From positions 57,025 through 121,024 of the forward strand of contig JAUIJU010000004.1 of the NCBI GenBank assembly GCA_030431095.1: a stretch of DNA of 64,000 nt. The letters run 5' to 3'. Of this stretch, positions 27,120 to 37,704 are shown in pieces. Under the pieces are notes generated by a model, which was given only the letters and a program-made list of their open reading frames with translations, had not been told where the DNA came from and ran no database searches. Made by a program: the position numbers and the translations under genes. Position 1 is the stretch's first letter, and the number at the start of each line of letters is the position of its first letter. The stretch comes from Gammaproteobacteria bacterium. GTDB taxonomy: Bacteria; Pseudomonadota; Gammaproteobacteria; Xanthomonadales; SZUA-36.

Positions 27120-28757
27120 ATGAAACGCTCACTGATCCTTGCCCTGGCCCTGCTCGCCCTGCCCCTGTCACACGGCCTGGCGCAGGCGCCCCATCCCCGG
27201 CTGGAGCCGGTCGGCAACCGTCACCAGCTGCTCGTCCAGGGTGAGCCCTTCACCCTGCTGGCCGGCGAACTCGGCAATTCCACCGCGACCACCATGGCGT
27301 CCATGGCGCCGGTGTGGCCGCGGCTCGAAGCGCTGAACCTGAACACCGTGCTGGTGCCCGTGTACTGGGAACTGCTGGAGCCGGTCGAAGGCGAGTTCGA
27401 CTTCACGCTCGTGGACGACCTGGTGCTCGAGGCCCGCCGGCGGAACCTGAAGCTCGTGCTGCTGTGGTTTGCGTCCTGGAAGAACAGCATGTCCAGCCAC
27501 GCCCCTGCCTGGGTCAAGCAGGACCCGCAGCGGTTTCCCCGCGCGCGCAGCGCAGAGGGGGTGAGCCAGGAGATCCTGACGCCGTTTTCCGCGCAGAACC
27601 TGGAGGCCGACCGGGCCGCCTACGTGCGCCTGCTGCGGCGCATCCGCGAGATCGACCAGGACCACCAGACGGTGATCATGGTGCAGCCGGAAAACGAGGT
27701 CGGCATGCTGCCTTCGGCACGTGATCACCACCCCCTGGCCGACGCGGCCTGGGAGGCCGGCGTACCGGCGGCCCTGGTGGACTACCTGGTGCAACACCGC
27801 GACTCGCTCAACCCGGAAACGCTGGAGGCCTGGTCGGCCGGCAATTTCGCCACGGAGGGCAGCTGGGAGGCGCTGTTCGGGCAGGGCCCGCACAGCGAGG
27901 AACTGTTCATGGCCTGGCACTTCGCGCGCTACGTCGAGTCCATCAGCGCCGCCGGCAAGGCGGAGTACCCGCTGCCGGTGTTCGTCAACGCGGCCCTGAA
28001 CCGGCCGGGCCGGGCGCCCGGCGAGTACCCCAGCGCCGGCCCGCTGCCGCACGTCATGGACGTGTGGCGCGCTGCCTCCCCCAGCATCGATTTTTACGCC
28101 CCGGACTTCTACAACCCGCGTTTCCGGCACTGGAACGACCTGTACACGCGGCAGGGCAATCCCCTGTTCGTGCCGGAACACCGCTTCGACAACACGGTGG
28201 CGGCCAAGGCCCTGTTCGCCCTGGGGCACTACGAGGCGCTGGGCTTCGCCCCGTTTTCGGTCGAGCAGGATCCGGAACGGTCCATGGAAGACAAGGAAGA
28301 TAAGCTGTCCCGCGTGTACGCCGCGCTGCGGGAAGTGTTGCCCCTGTTTCACGACCTGAAGGGGCAGGACCGCATCCGGGGCGTGTTGCTCGACCGGGAG
28401 GTGAACGAGCTGCAGTTCGAGCTGGGCGACTACCGCTTCACCGCCGCCCACACGCACAACCTGGGCTGGGAGCCGGAATCCGCCGAGGAGGAATGGGCGC
28501 CGGCGGGCGCCGTGATCCTGCAGGCGGGCGAGCGCGAGTTTTTTTACGTGGGATTCGGGGTGTCGCTGCGCATGCAGCACGCGTCCGATCCGGACAGGCG
28601 GGTCGGCATCCTCAAGGCCGAGCTCGGCCATTTCCAGGACGGCCAGTGGACCGTCCTGCGGCACCTGAACGGAGACCAGACCCACCAGGGGCGGCACATC
28701 CGTTCCTTCATGGCCGACGTGTCCATCCAGCGCTTCACGCTGTACGAGTACGACTAG
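27120..28757 (+). CDS. GH35-like beta-galactosidase with DUF5597-type C-terminal domain
   Basis: A 545-residue exported protein with a signal peptide (about 1-22). The catalytic barrel (about 35-370) resembles GH35/GH42-type enzymes. It carries the acid/base Glu193 in QPENEVG and the likely nucleophile Glu353 in LFVPEHRFD. The C-terminal 170 residues match the beta-rich domain called DUF5597 in related proteins. It probably releases beta-galactosyl residues from plant or algal oligosaccharides in the periplasm. The 160 bases upstream show no clear promoter. Confidence 0.82.
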   Translation: MKRSLILALALLALPLSHGLAQAPHPRLEPVGNRHQLLVQGEPFTLLAGELGNSTATTMASMAPVWPRLEALNLNTVLVPVYWELLEPVEGEFDFTLVDDLVLEARRRNLKLVLLWFASWKNSMSSHAPAWVKQDPQRFPRARSAEGVSQEILTPFSAQNLEADRAAYVRLLRRIREIDQDHQTVIMVQPENEVGMLPSARDHHPLADAAWEAGVPAALVDYLVQHRDSLNPETLEAWSAGNFATEGSWEALFGQGPHSEELFMAWHFARYVESISAAGKAEYPLPVFVNAALNRPGRAPGEYPSAGPLPHVMDVWRAASPSIDFYAPDFYNPRFRHWNDLYTRQGNPLFVPEHRFDNTVAAKALFALGHYEALGFAPFSVEQDPERSMEDKEDKLSRVYAALREVLPLFHDLKGQDRIRGVLLDREVNELQFELGDYRFTAAHTHNLGWEPESAEEEWAPAGAVILQAGEREFFYVGFGVSLRMQHASDPDRRVGILKAELGHFQDGQWTVLRHLNGDQTHQGRHIRSFMADVSIQRFTLYEYD

Positions 28758-28772
28758 GACGACGGTCAGCAC

Positions 28773-28795
28773 CCGGGCCAGGGCCTGCGGCCCGG
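28773..28795. terminator. Hairpin between convergent GH35 and MATE genes
   Basis: CCGGGCC (28773-28779) and GGCCCGG (28789-28795) can pair across a 9-base loop. It lies between two convergent stops. No T tract is present, so it is only a candidate. Confidence 0.3.
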
Positions 28796-28805
28796 ACTCC
28801 GGGGC

Positions 28806-30143
28806 TCAGATCTCGATGCCGGCCCAGCGACGGGCGGCCCACTGCCAGGCCAGGACCACGGCCTGGGCCCCGCGGTAGATCCCGTTGACGATCCAAACGC
28901 CCAGCAGCCCGAATCCCATCACCGGGCCCACCACCCAGGCGGCCGGCAGGAAAAAGGCCCATTGCGCCAGCACGCTGATCCACATCACGCGACGGGTGTC
29001 CCCGGCGCCGATCAGGCCGTTCATCAGCACCATCCCTGCGCAGTCGAAGCCGATCATCAGGGCCCACAGGACCATGGGCCAGTAGGCCAGTTCGCGGGTG
29101 TCCGGGTTTTTCAGGAAGAACGCCAGGATGGGTTCGGCGAACACCACCAGCGCCACGCTCAGCACCACCCCGTAGGCGAAGGTCAGGGCGGCGCAGTCCC
29201 AGCCCCAGCGTGCCGCGTCGTCCTCGTCGCCGCGCCCCAGCGCGTTGCCCACCAGCGTGGTGCAGGCCAGGGCCACGCCGAAGGCGGGCAGGATGGCGGT
29301 GATGTGAAAGGTCATGAGGACGTTGACCGCGGCCACCTCGGCGGTGCCGATACGACCCACGATCCACACCAGGGCGACCAGCCCGCCGGCGAAAAACAGC
29401 TGCTGCAGGCTGGACGGCAGGGACAGCCGAAACTGTTGCAGCAGGGTGTCGCGCGCCGGCACGCGCTCCAGGAATCCGTGGCCCCGGGCGTGCCGCCAGG
29501 CGAACCAGAAATAGAGCCCCGTGCCCAGGTACAGCGACAGCGTGGTGGCCAGCCCCGCCCCGGTCACGCCCAGTTCTGGCGCGCCGAGCTTGCCGAAGAT
29601 CAGCACCCAGTTCAGGAAGATGTTCACCGCGTGCATGATGACCAGCGTGCGCAGGTAGATGCCGGTCATGTGCACCGCGCTCCAGTACCCGCGGAACGAG
29701 AAATTCATGCCCACGGCGACCATGGCCAGCAGCCGCACCTGCAGGTACGGCGTGCCCAGGCTGGCGACCTCGGGGTCCTCGGTGAGCCACTGGAAGGCCC
29801 AGGGCGTGGCGAAATACAACGCGACGCACAGCGGCAGGCCCAGCAGCACGGACAGCACCAGGCCGCCGTTGAGCGGCACCGCGGTCTCGGTCTCGCGTCC
29901 CTCGCCCAGGCGCCGGGCGGCCAGGGCCTGCACGCCGGCGGACAACCCGATGATGAAGGCGATGCACAGGTAGTTGGCGAAGCCGCCGATGCCCGAGGCC
30001 GCCAGGGCGGCGTCGCCCAGGTGCCCCACCATGGCCACGTCCACCAGGTTGAGGATGTTCTGCGACATCATGCCGCCCATGATGGGCAGCGCCAGGGCCC
30101 AGACGGCGCGGCGCCGCTGGCGGTCGGGAAACAGTCCGGTCAT
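28806..30143 (-). CDS. MATE family multidrug/cation antiporter
   Basis: A 445-residue inner membrane protein with twelve helices in two similar halves. The N-terminal AVWALALPIMGGMMSQNILNL..MVGHLGDAALAA is the NorM/DinF-type MATE signature. The helix 7 region (LSLPSSLQQLFFAGGLVAL) marks the second half. Such pumps export cationic drugs or metabolites in exchange for sodium or protons. The substrate is unknown. It is transcribed with prfC, whose stop lies ten bases upstream on the minus strand. Confidence 0.93.
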   Translation of the reverse strand: MTGLFPDRQRRRAVWALALPIMGGMMSQNILNLVDVAMVGHLGDAALAASGIGGFANYLCIAFIIGLSAGVQALAARRLGEGRETETAVPLNGGLVLSVLLGLPLCVALYFATPWAFQWLTEDPEVASLGTPYLQVRLLAMVAVGMNFSFRGYWSAVHMTGIYLRTLVIMHAVNIFLNWVLIFGKLGAPELGVTGAGLATTLSLYLGTGLYFWFAWRHARGHGFLERVPARDTLLQQFRLSLPSSLQQLFFAGGLVALVWIVGRIGTAEVAAVNVLMTFHITAILPAFGVALACTTLVGNALGRGDEDDAARWGWDCAALTFAYGVVLSVALVVFAEPILAFFLKNPDTRELAYWPMVLWALMIGFDCAGMVLMNGLIGAGDTRRVMWISVLAQWAFFLPAAWVVGPVMGFGLLGVWIVNGIYRGAQAVVLAWQWAARRWAGIEI

Positions 30144-30153
30144 GCAGCGGAGT

Positions 30154-31749
<1,596 letters not shown>

Positions 31750-31823
31750 AGGGGGTAAGCGGCGAAAAAAGCGCTGCATTCTAACAGGTTTGGGGGTGGG
31801 GTCGGGTGTGCCTGCCCTGGTCA

Positions 31824-31961
31824 GGACACGCCACCAGTACGTCCTTGTAGGCTGTTGGTGTTCTTGCCTCTGCGGGACAATGTGACGCCAGGGAGGGCGT
31901 CACGTTAGCCTACAGGGATGTATTCATGGCGTGTCCCGCAGAGGCAAGAACACCAACAGCC
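31824..31961. repeat. Complex nested inverted-repeat element
   Basis: Three nested pairings are visible. A perfect 30-base inverted repeat has arms at 31850-31879 and 31932-31961. A second, imperfect pair of about 29 bases (24 matches) lies at 31824-31852 and 31908-31936. A small inner stem GTGACGCC / GGCGTCAC lies at 31882-31889 and 31896-31903. The outer pairs overlap and so compete, giving alternative folds. On the minus strand the unit opens GGACACGCC..ATCC.TGTAGGCT. I recall similar intergenic palindromes scattered through gammaproteobacterial genomes, but cannot verify a family name here. It lies between prfC and the M23 peptidase gene. Confidence 0.85.
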
Positions 31962-31975
31962 CACACGCCCAAACC

Positions 31976-32911
31976 TCACCGCCCGGAGGGCAGCACGCCT
32001 TCCAGCTTTTGCGGCCGGTCGGGATCCATGGGCGGCCCGTCCGGCCGCCGGAAGCGCAGCGGCAGGGACTCCAGCGCCATGCCGATGTTCATCTGCACGA
32101 CGAAGTGCAGGTGCGGCCCCGAGCTGAATCCGCTGTTGCCCGAGTTGGCGATCCAGTGCCCGGCCGGGATCTTCATGCCGGGCCGCACGCGCAGGCTATG
32201 CTGCTGCAGGTGGGCGTAGACGGCCATGCTGCCGTCGTCGTGCACGATGCGCACGAAGTTGGCCTTGTCCAGCAGGCGCTCGTCCTTGCGGCCGTTGTCC
32301 GGGTGATCGCCGGCGCCGTCCATGACCACGCCGCCGCGCGCGGCCAGCACCGGCGTGCCCAGCGGCATCACGATGTCCACCGCGTAGTGATTGGCCGCGT
32401 CCTGGTGGGTGATGTTGTCGTCGATGCCTTGTGAAATTTGCCACCGCTCGCCGCGGGCGAAGGGCGGGTAGTAGTCCAGGTCGTCGGGCACCTTGGTTTG
32501 CGGGGCGCCGGGCACCAGGGTGTAGGCCAGGCGGTAGCTGAAGGCCAGCGTGGGGTCTTCCGGCCCGAAGCGCACCAGGCCCAGTTCGGTGTTGCCGGGA
32601 ATCACGAAGCGCGCCGGCAGGGGCGGTTGCGGCAGCACGTTGTCCGCCTCGCCCAGGGTCAGCTCGATTTCCGCCGGGCCATGGTAGGGGTTGAAGAAAA
32701 AATGCTCCGGGCGGTGTTGCTCGCCGCCGCGGCGCGCGCTGACCATGGCCCGCGACGTGTGGGGAATGCCCAGCGTGGCCACCGCCACATCGCCTTGGGG
32801 TCGCCGGTCACTGTAGTGCCAAAGCCCGTTTTCGTCCTGCCACTTGTAGACTTCCGCGGCCACCGGCAGGGCCAGTGCGATTCCCAGGATGAAGAGGACG
32901 GTCCGTGTCAT
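31976..32911 (-). CDS. Exported M23 peptidase with DUF4124 domain
   Basis: A 311-residue protein with a signal peptide (about 1-19). A DUF4124 domain follows (about 20-50, YKWQDENGLWHYSDRRP). The C-terminal part (about 170-300) is an LytM/M23-type domain. The zinc site is visible as NHYAVDI and HLHF, with the second histidine set in SGFSSGPHLHF. It may cut peptidoglycan cross-links or act as a regulator of an amidase. ATG 32911 is the best start; the open frame continues upstream into sdaA without family similarity. Confidence 0.9.
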   Translation of the reverse strand: MTRTVLFILGIALALPVAAEVYKWQDENGLWHYSDRRPQGDVAVATLGIPHTSRAMVSARRGGEQHRPEHFFFNPYHGPAEIELTLGEADNVLPQPPLPARFVIPGNTELGLVRFGPEDPTLAFSYRLAYTLVPGAPQTKVPDDLDYYPPFARGERWQISQGIDDNITHQDAANHYAVDIVMPLGTPVLAARGGVVMDGAGDHPDNGRKDERLLDKANFVRIVHDDGSMAVYAHLQQHSLRVRPGMKIPAGHWIANSGNSGFSSGPHLHFVVQMNIGMALESLPLRFRRPDGPPMDPDRPQKLEGVLPSGR

Positions 32912-32928
32912 GGCGGCTCCTTGGACGT

Positions 32929-34308
32929 TCAGCACTCGATAACGTTCACCGCCAGCCCTCCACGCGAGGTCTCCTTGTACTGGCGCTTCATGTCCTTGCC
33001 GGTGTCGGCCATGGTCTTGATCACCTTGTCCAGGCTGACCACCGGCGCGCCGTCGCCGCGAAAAGCCAGGCGCTGTGCGTTGATCGCCTTTACCGCGCCC
33101 ATCGCGTTGCGCTCGATGCAGGGAATCTGCACCAGGCCGCCGACCGGGTCGCAGGTCAGGCCCAGGTTGTGCTCCATGCCGATCTCGGCGGCGTTCTCCA
33201 CCTGCGCCGGCGTGCCGCCCATGGCCGCGGTCAGGCCGCCGGCGGCCATCGAGCAGGCCACGCCCACCTCGCCCTGGCAGCCGACCTCGGCGCCGGAAAT
33301 GGAAGCATTGAGCATGTACAGGATGCCGATGGCGCCGGCGGTCAGCAGAAACTCGACCAGGCCGTCCTCGTCGGCGCCGTCCACGAAACGCAGGTAATAG
33401 CCCATGACCGCGGGAATGATGCCCGCGGCGCCGTTGGTGGGCGCGGTGACCACCCGGCCGCCCGCGGCGTTTTCCTCGTTGACGGCCAGGGCGTACAGGT
33501 TGACCCAGTCCAGGGCGCCCAGGGAGGCTTCGCCGGGAGTCGGTTCGCGTTGTTCCAGGGACTGGAACAGGCGTGGCGCCCGGCGCTTGACCTGCAGCCC
33601 GCCGGGCAGCACCCCGGGGCTGTTGCAGCCGCGTTCGATGCAGCCCTGCATCGCCGCGTGGATGACCAGCAGGCCCTCGCGCACCGCGGCCTCGCCGCGC
33701 CAGGCGCACTCGTTGGCCATCATGAGCTCACCGATGCGCAGGCCATGGGCGTCACACTGCGCGCGCAGCTCGCGGGCGTTGGCGAAAGGATAGGGCAGCG
33801 GCGTTTCATCACGCACGATGCGGTCGGCCGCCGCCTCGTCCTGGTTGACCACGAACCCGCCGCCCACCGAGTAGTAGTCGCGCTCGGCGATGCGCTCCCC
33901 GGCGGCGTCGAAGGCGCGAAAACGCATACCGTTGGAGTGATACGGCATGGATTCGCGCTTGTTGAAGCGCAGGTGCTCCTTTTCGCGGAAATCGATCTCC
34001 GGACCGTCCGCCAGGTGCAGGCGGCGTGATTCGCGAACCTGTTCGAGCTTGCCCGGGATGCTGTCGGGGTCGACGGTGTCGGGGCCTTCGCCGAGCAGGC
34101 CCAGGATAATGGCGGTGTCGGTGCCGTGTCCGCGCCCGGTATGCGCCAGCGAGCCGTACAGCGTGACCTGCACGGCGGCGACGCGTTCCAGCAGGCCGTG
34201 TTCGCGCAGTCGCTGCACGAAGGTGCGGGCTGCCCGCATGGGTCCCACGGTGTGGGAGCTGGACGGGCCGATGCCGATCTTGAACAGTTCGAAAACGCTG
34301 ACGGCCAT
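32929..34308 (-). CDS. sdaA: L-serine ammonia-lyase, single-chain
   Basis: A 459-residue iron-sulfur enzyme that converts L-serine to pyruvate and ammonia. ATG 34308 gives [23 protein letters not shown], the standard start of single-chain SdaA; the further upstream open frame is unrelated. Cysteines in [19 protein letters not shown] and GAEVGCQGE provide iron-sulfur candidates. The product links serine to central metabolism. The stop is 17 bases from the M23 peptidase start. Confidence 0.96.
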   Translation of the reverse strand: MAVSVFELFKIGIGPSSSHTVGPMRAARTFVQRLREHGLLERVAAVQVTLYGSLAHTGRGHGTDTAIILGLLGEGPDTVDPDSIPGKLEQVRESRRLHLADGPEIDFREKEHLRFNKRESMPYHSNGMRFRAFDAAGERIAERDYYSVGGGFVVNQDEAAADRIVRDETPLPYPFANARELRAQCDAHGLRIGELMMANECAWRGEAAVREGLLVIHAAMQGCIERGCNSPGVLPGGLQVKRRAPRLFQSLEQREPTPGEASLGALDWVNLYALAVNEENAAGGRVVTAPTNGAAGIIPAVMGYYLRFVDGADEDGLVEFLLTAGAIGILYMLNASISGAEVGCQGEVGVACSMAAGGLTAAMGGTPAQVENAAEIGMEHNLGLTCDPVGGLVQIPCIERNAMGAVKAINAQRLAFRGDGAPVVSLDKVIKTMADTGKDMKRQYKETSRGGLAVNVIEC

Positions 34309-34415
34309 CTGCGGGCTCTCGCGGTCGGGGAAGTGAATTCTAGTGCCTCGGGGCGGCGGGCTGGAAGTCATTCGCTGCCGGGGGTACCGTGTCGTCACCC
34401 CGTCGAGGAACCCGC

Positions 34416-34652
34416 ATGAGCCGACTGCTGCTGTATTCGCGCCCCGACTGCCACCTGTGTGACGAGGCCGCCGAACTGCTGTCGGTGGTGGCGCCCGACC
34501 GTGATGTGACGCACGTGGACATCGAGGACGACATCGTCCTGCTGGATCGCTACGGCGTGCGGGTGCCCGTGCTGCGGGCCGAACCGTCCGGCGCCGAGCT
34601 GGGCTGGCCCTTCGACGCGCAACAGCTCACCCGTTTTCTGCACGCGTCATAA
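34416..34652 (+). CDS. Glutaredoxin-like protein (DUF836 type)
   Basis: A 78-residue thioredoxin-fold protein starting at ATG 34416. The redox motif CHLC follows LLLYSRPD near the N-terminus, and VPVL near residue 52 is the cis-proline region. It is one complete small domain, typical of glutaredoxin-like proteins of unknown partner. The stop codon runs into the A tract of the terminator below. Confidence 0.85.
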   Translation: MSRLLLYSRPDCHLCDEAAELLSVVAPDRDVTHVDIEDDIVLLDRYGVRVPVLRAEPSGAELGWPFDAQQLTRFLHAS

Positions 34653-34675
34653 AAAAACCCGGCCGGTGGCCGGGT
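34651..34675 (-). terminator. Rho-independent terminator of the pspC-like gene
   Basis: Arms ACCCGGCC (34657-34664) and GGCCGGGT (34668-34675) with a 3-base loop are followed on the minus strand by seven T. It lies 51 bases past the stop of the PspC-like gene. On the plus strand it overlaps the glutaredoxin stop but has no T run. Confidence 0.88.
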
Positions 34676-34726
34676 CATCATGGAGGGTGCACTCACGGGC
34701 ATGGAGCGCGGGGAATGACTCCGGGA

Positions 34727-35059
34727 TCAGGGACGCCCCGTGCTGCCATTGCCGGATTTGAACAGGTCGCTGATGCCGTCGACGACCTTGTCGACGGTCT
34801 CGCGCAGCGTCATGAACAGGCCGCGGAAGATGCCGCGGGTGCGTTCCGAAGTTTCGTCGAGGAACAGGCCCAGCAGAATGTAGGCAACCACCGTGACGCT
34901 GGTGAACAGCAGGACCAGCACGATGGCCGCGGCCCGAAACAGCCAGGGTTCCTGCCCGCACCGCGCCGCCAGCGAGCGACACACGCCGAACAGCATGGGC
35001 TGTCCGGGACGACCGTTGAGGTTTTCCTTGATGCTGTCGAACAGTTCGTTGTCGGCCAT
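34727..35059 (-). CDS. PspC domain membrane protein
   Basis: A 110-residue protein. The PspC core lies at about 18-70 (MLFGVCRSLAARCGQEPWL, then one hydrophobic helix AAAIVLVLLFTSVTVVAYIL). A charged, helical tail ends GNGSTGRP. PspC domains sense or buffer inner membrane stress with PspA and PspB in other bacteria. No pspA or pspB is nearby, so its role here is open. The gene has its own terminator. Confidence 0.88.
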   Translation of the reverse strand: MADNELFDSIKENLNGRPGQPMLFGVCRSLAARCGQEPWLFRAAAIVLVLLFTSVTVVAYILLGLFLDETSERTRGIFRGLFMTLRETVDKVVDGISDLFKSGNGSTGRP

Positions 35060-35243
35060 GGAGAGGCTCCTTCGTCGGGTTGACCATCATAACGATGCAG
35101 CTTCCATGCCAGATGTGCCGGAAGTCCTCCCCATGCGGCCCGCAGCCCGCCGGGGTCGTACCACGGGGCCGACGGAGTGTCGCAACTGACCATTCCGTGG
35201 CAGGATTGGCCACCATGAAATTCGCCGCCGCCCGATCCGTGTC

Positions 35244-37082
35244 GTGAACGCCGCCGTCTTTACCGGCCAGGCCGCGTCCACCCCGCTCGACGGCGCGGCT
35301 TTTGCCCGCTTGCTGGACGCCGGCATCCGCCACCTGTTCCGCCGCCGGGACCTGCTCAACCGCATCAACGTGTTCCCGGTGCCGGACGGCGATACGGGCA
35401 CCAACCTGGCGTTTACCTTCAGGTCCATCCGCGAGGTGCTGCCGCAGGGCGAAGCGCTACCCCTGCCGGACCTGATGGGACGCCTGGTGGAGGCCGCGCT
35501 GGACGGCGCGCGCGGCAACTCCGGCGCGATCGTGGCGCAGTACCTGCAGGGATTTCGAGAGGCCGTGGGCCAGCGCACCGTGCTGGATGCCCCGACGCTC
35601 GCGGCGGCGTGCGCTATGGGCGCGAAACAGGCCTGGACCGCGATGTCCGAACCCGTGCCCGGCACCCTGCCCACGGTGATGGAGGCACATGCCTGCGCCG
35701 TCGGGGAGACCGCGGAGGCGACGTCCGGAGACCTGCGCGCCGTGTTCGATACCGGCCTGGAAGCCGCGCGTGACGCCCTGGCGGCAACACCGGACCAGTT
35801 ACCCGTGCTGAAGCAGGCCGGCGTGGTGGACGCGGGCGGCCAGGGGTTCGTCGACCTCCTAGAGGGCATCGGGGCGTGGCTGGACGACGGCGTGCTCGAC
35901 GCGCTGGAGCCCGACTGGGAAGACGAGGCGGTCCCGGCCGCCGAGGGTCCGGACCTGGGCGAGCACCAGTACTGCACCGAGTGCGTCATCGAGGGCCGGA
36001 ACATTCCGCGGCAGGCCGTGATGAAGCGGCTCCAGGCCCTGGACCAGAGTTCCCTGGTGGTGGCCGGCAGCGAGACCCGCGTGCGTGTCCACATCCACGT
36101 GAACAATCCCGCGGAGGTGTTCCTTGCCTGCGAGGACTTCGGCGAGATCACCCGTCAGAAAGCCGATGACATGCGTTGGCAACATGGCCTGTTGAATCAT
36201 CCCGGTCACGTGGCCGTGGTCACCGACTCGGGCGCCGACCTGCCACCGCAGGAGGCCGAACGCCTGGGGCTGCACGTGGTGCCGGTGCGCCTGAGCTTCG
36301 GCGATCGCGAGTACCTGGACGGCGTCGACCTGGACATCACGGCATTCCACCGCATGCTCGAGGCCGGGGGCGAGCCGCCGCGCACCTCGCAGCCGCCGCC
36401 GCGCGATTTCCGCCGGGTGTTCGAGCTGCTGGGCACGCATGGCTACCAGGTGTTGTACGTGGGCCTGTCGAAACACCTCAGCGGTACGTACCAGGCCGGG
36501 GAAGCGGCCGGTCACCGCGCCGAGGGCGCCGACGTGCGCTCGCTGGACAGCCTGAGCGCCAGCGCCGGCCAGGGCCTGCTGGCGTTGCTGGCGGCGGAAC
36601 TGGCGGCTGGCGACCGATCACGAGACGACATCGTCGCCTGCCTGGAGGGCCTGGTGCCCAGAGCGCGCGTCATGGCCATGCCCAGGGAACTGGACTCCGC
36701 GGTGCGCGGCGGACGGGTCAAACCCTGGGTCGGCAAGCTGGCCCAGTGGCTGCGCATCACGCCGGTGCTGACGGCAAGGGCGGGCCGCATGGGCCTGGAC
36801 GGCGTTCACCTGGGCCAGGGCGTGGACGCCGAGCGTTTCGCGAAACGCCTTTTGAAGGCCATGGAGCCGAATGAGACCTATCGCCTGATGATTTCCCATG
36901 TGGGCAACCCCGAAGGCGCGCGCGAACTGCGTCGCAAGCTGCTGGCGGGACATGGCCGCATCCATTCCTGCCACCTTGCCGAGGCCGGGCCCGCGCTGGG
37001 CGTGCACCTGGGCATCGGTGGCCTGATCGTCGGCTTCGTGCCCGATCCCCACCGGGCCGGTTCGGAGTCGCTACGTGATTGA
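35244..37082 (+). CDS. FakA-FakB type fusion: DAK2 kinase domain with DegV fatty-acid-binding domain
   Basis: A 612-residue protein starting at GTG 35244. Residues 20-215 are a DhaL/DAK2 ATP-binding domain with DGDTGTN (48-54), which binds Mg-ATP, and GNSGAI (91-96). Residues about 240-310 match the middle domain of FakA (YCTECVIEG, SSLVVAGSETRVRVHIHV). Residues 322-605 are a complete DegV/FakB domain: VTDSGADLP (326-334), TSQPP (381-385) and LSGTYQA (412-418). In Firmicutes, FakA phosphorylates a fatty acid held by a separate FakB, giving acyl-phosphate. Here both appear in one chain. The last eight bases overlap plsY, which consumes acyl-phosphate. Function is inferred from domains and context. 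Confidence 0.82.
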   Translation: MNAAVFTGQAASTPLDGAAFARLLDAGIRHLFRRRDLLNRINVFPVPDGDTGTNLAFTFRSIREVLPQGEALPLPDLMGRLVEAALDGARGNSGAIVAQYLQGFREAVGQRTVLDAPTLAAACAMGAKQAWTAMSEPVPGTLPTVMEAHACAVGETAEATSGDLRAVFDTGLEAARDALAATPDQLPVLKQAGVVDAGGQGFVDLLEGIGAWLDDGVLDALEPDWEDEAVPAAEGPDLGEHQYCTECVIEGRNIPRQAVMKRLQALDQSSLVVAGSETRVRVHIHVNNPAEVFLACEDFGEITRQKADDMRWQHGLLNHPGHVAVVTDSGADLPPQEAERLGLHVVPVRLSFGDREYLDGVDLDITAFHRMLEAGGEPPRTSQPPPRDFRRVFELLGTHGYQVLYVGLSKHLSGTYQAGEAAGHRAEGADVRSLDSLSASAGQGLLALLAAELAAGDRSRDDIVACLEGLVPRARVMAMPRELDSAVRGGRVKPWVGKLAQWLRITPVLTARAGRMGLDGVHLGQGVDAERFAKRLLKAMEPNETYRLMISHVGNPEGARELRRKLLAGHGRIHSCHLAEAGPALGVHLGIGGLIVGFVPDPHRAGSESLRD

Positions 37083-37704
37083 GACCACCCTCGCCACCGG
37101 AATCGCCTACCTGCTCGGATCGGTGTCCGGTAGCCTGTTGCTGGGCCGCCTGCGGCGGGTGGACATCCGCACCATGGGCAGCGGCAACGCCGGCGGCACC
37201 AATGCCCTGCGCAGCGTGGGGTTCTTCTTCGCCCTGGGCGTGGTGATCATCGACATCGGCAAGGGCGCCCTGGCCGTGGGCTGGGTGCCGGTGCTGGTCG
37301 GCGCCGACAGGCCGATCACCCCGCTGCTGTGTGGGTTCGCCGCCGTGTTCGGTCATTGCTACCCGGTGTGGCACGGCTTTCGGGGCGGCAAGGGGGCAGC
37401 CACGCTGATCGGCACCGTGCTGGTGATCCAGCCCTGGCTGCTGCTGCCCATGCTGGGCGCCTGGGTGCTGACCCTGCTGCTGACCGGTTACGTCGGCCTG
37501 GCCACGGTCATCTCGGGCTTCGCCCTGGTGCCCGGCGCGCTGTGGCTGGGCGGTCCCTGGGCGCTGGTGGCCTACTGCGCGGTGGTGGCCATGTTCATGG
37601 CGTTCACCCACCGCAGCAATTTCCGCAACCTGGCCGCGGGTACCGAGCACCGCTTCGAGAAGGTGCGTGTCGCCCGCTGGTTCAGCCGCGCCGGGCGGCG
37701 GTGA
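37075..37704 (+). CDS. plsY: Acyl-phosphate:glycerol-3-phosphate acyltransferase
   Basis: A 209-residue inner membrane enzyme that makes 1-acyl-glycerol-3-phosphate, the first step of phospholipid synthesis. It starts at GTG 37075, inside the end of the Fak-like gene. The conserved loops GSGNAGGTNALRSVG near residue 38 and HGFRGGKGAAT near 100 are intact, with five helices. The stop overlaps the birA start (GTGA). Its tight coupling to the Fak-like fusion suggests a supply of acyl-phosphate from free fatty acids. Confidence 0.95.
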   Translation: MIETTLATGIAYLLGSVSGSLLLGRLRRVDIRTMGSGNAGGTNALRSVGFFFALGVVIIDIGKGALAVGWVPVLVGADRPITPLLCGFAAVFGHCYPVWHGFRGGKGAATLIGTVLVIQPWLLLPMLGAWVLTLLLTGYVGLATVISGFALVPGALWLGGPWALVAYCAVVAMFMAFTHRSNFRNLAAGTEHRFEKVRVARWFSRAGRR

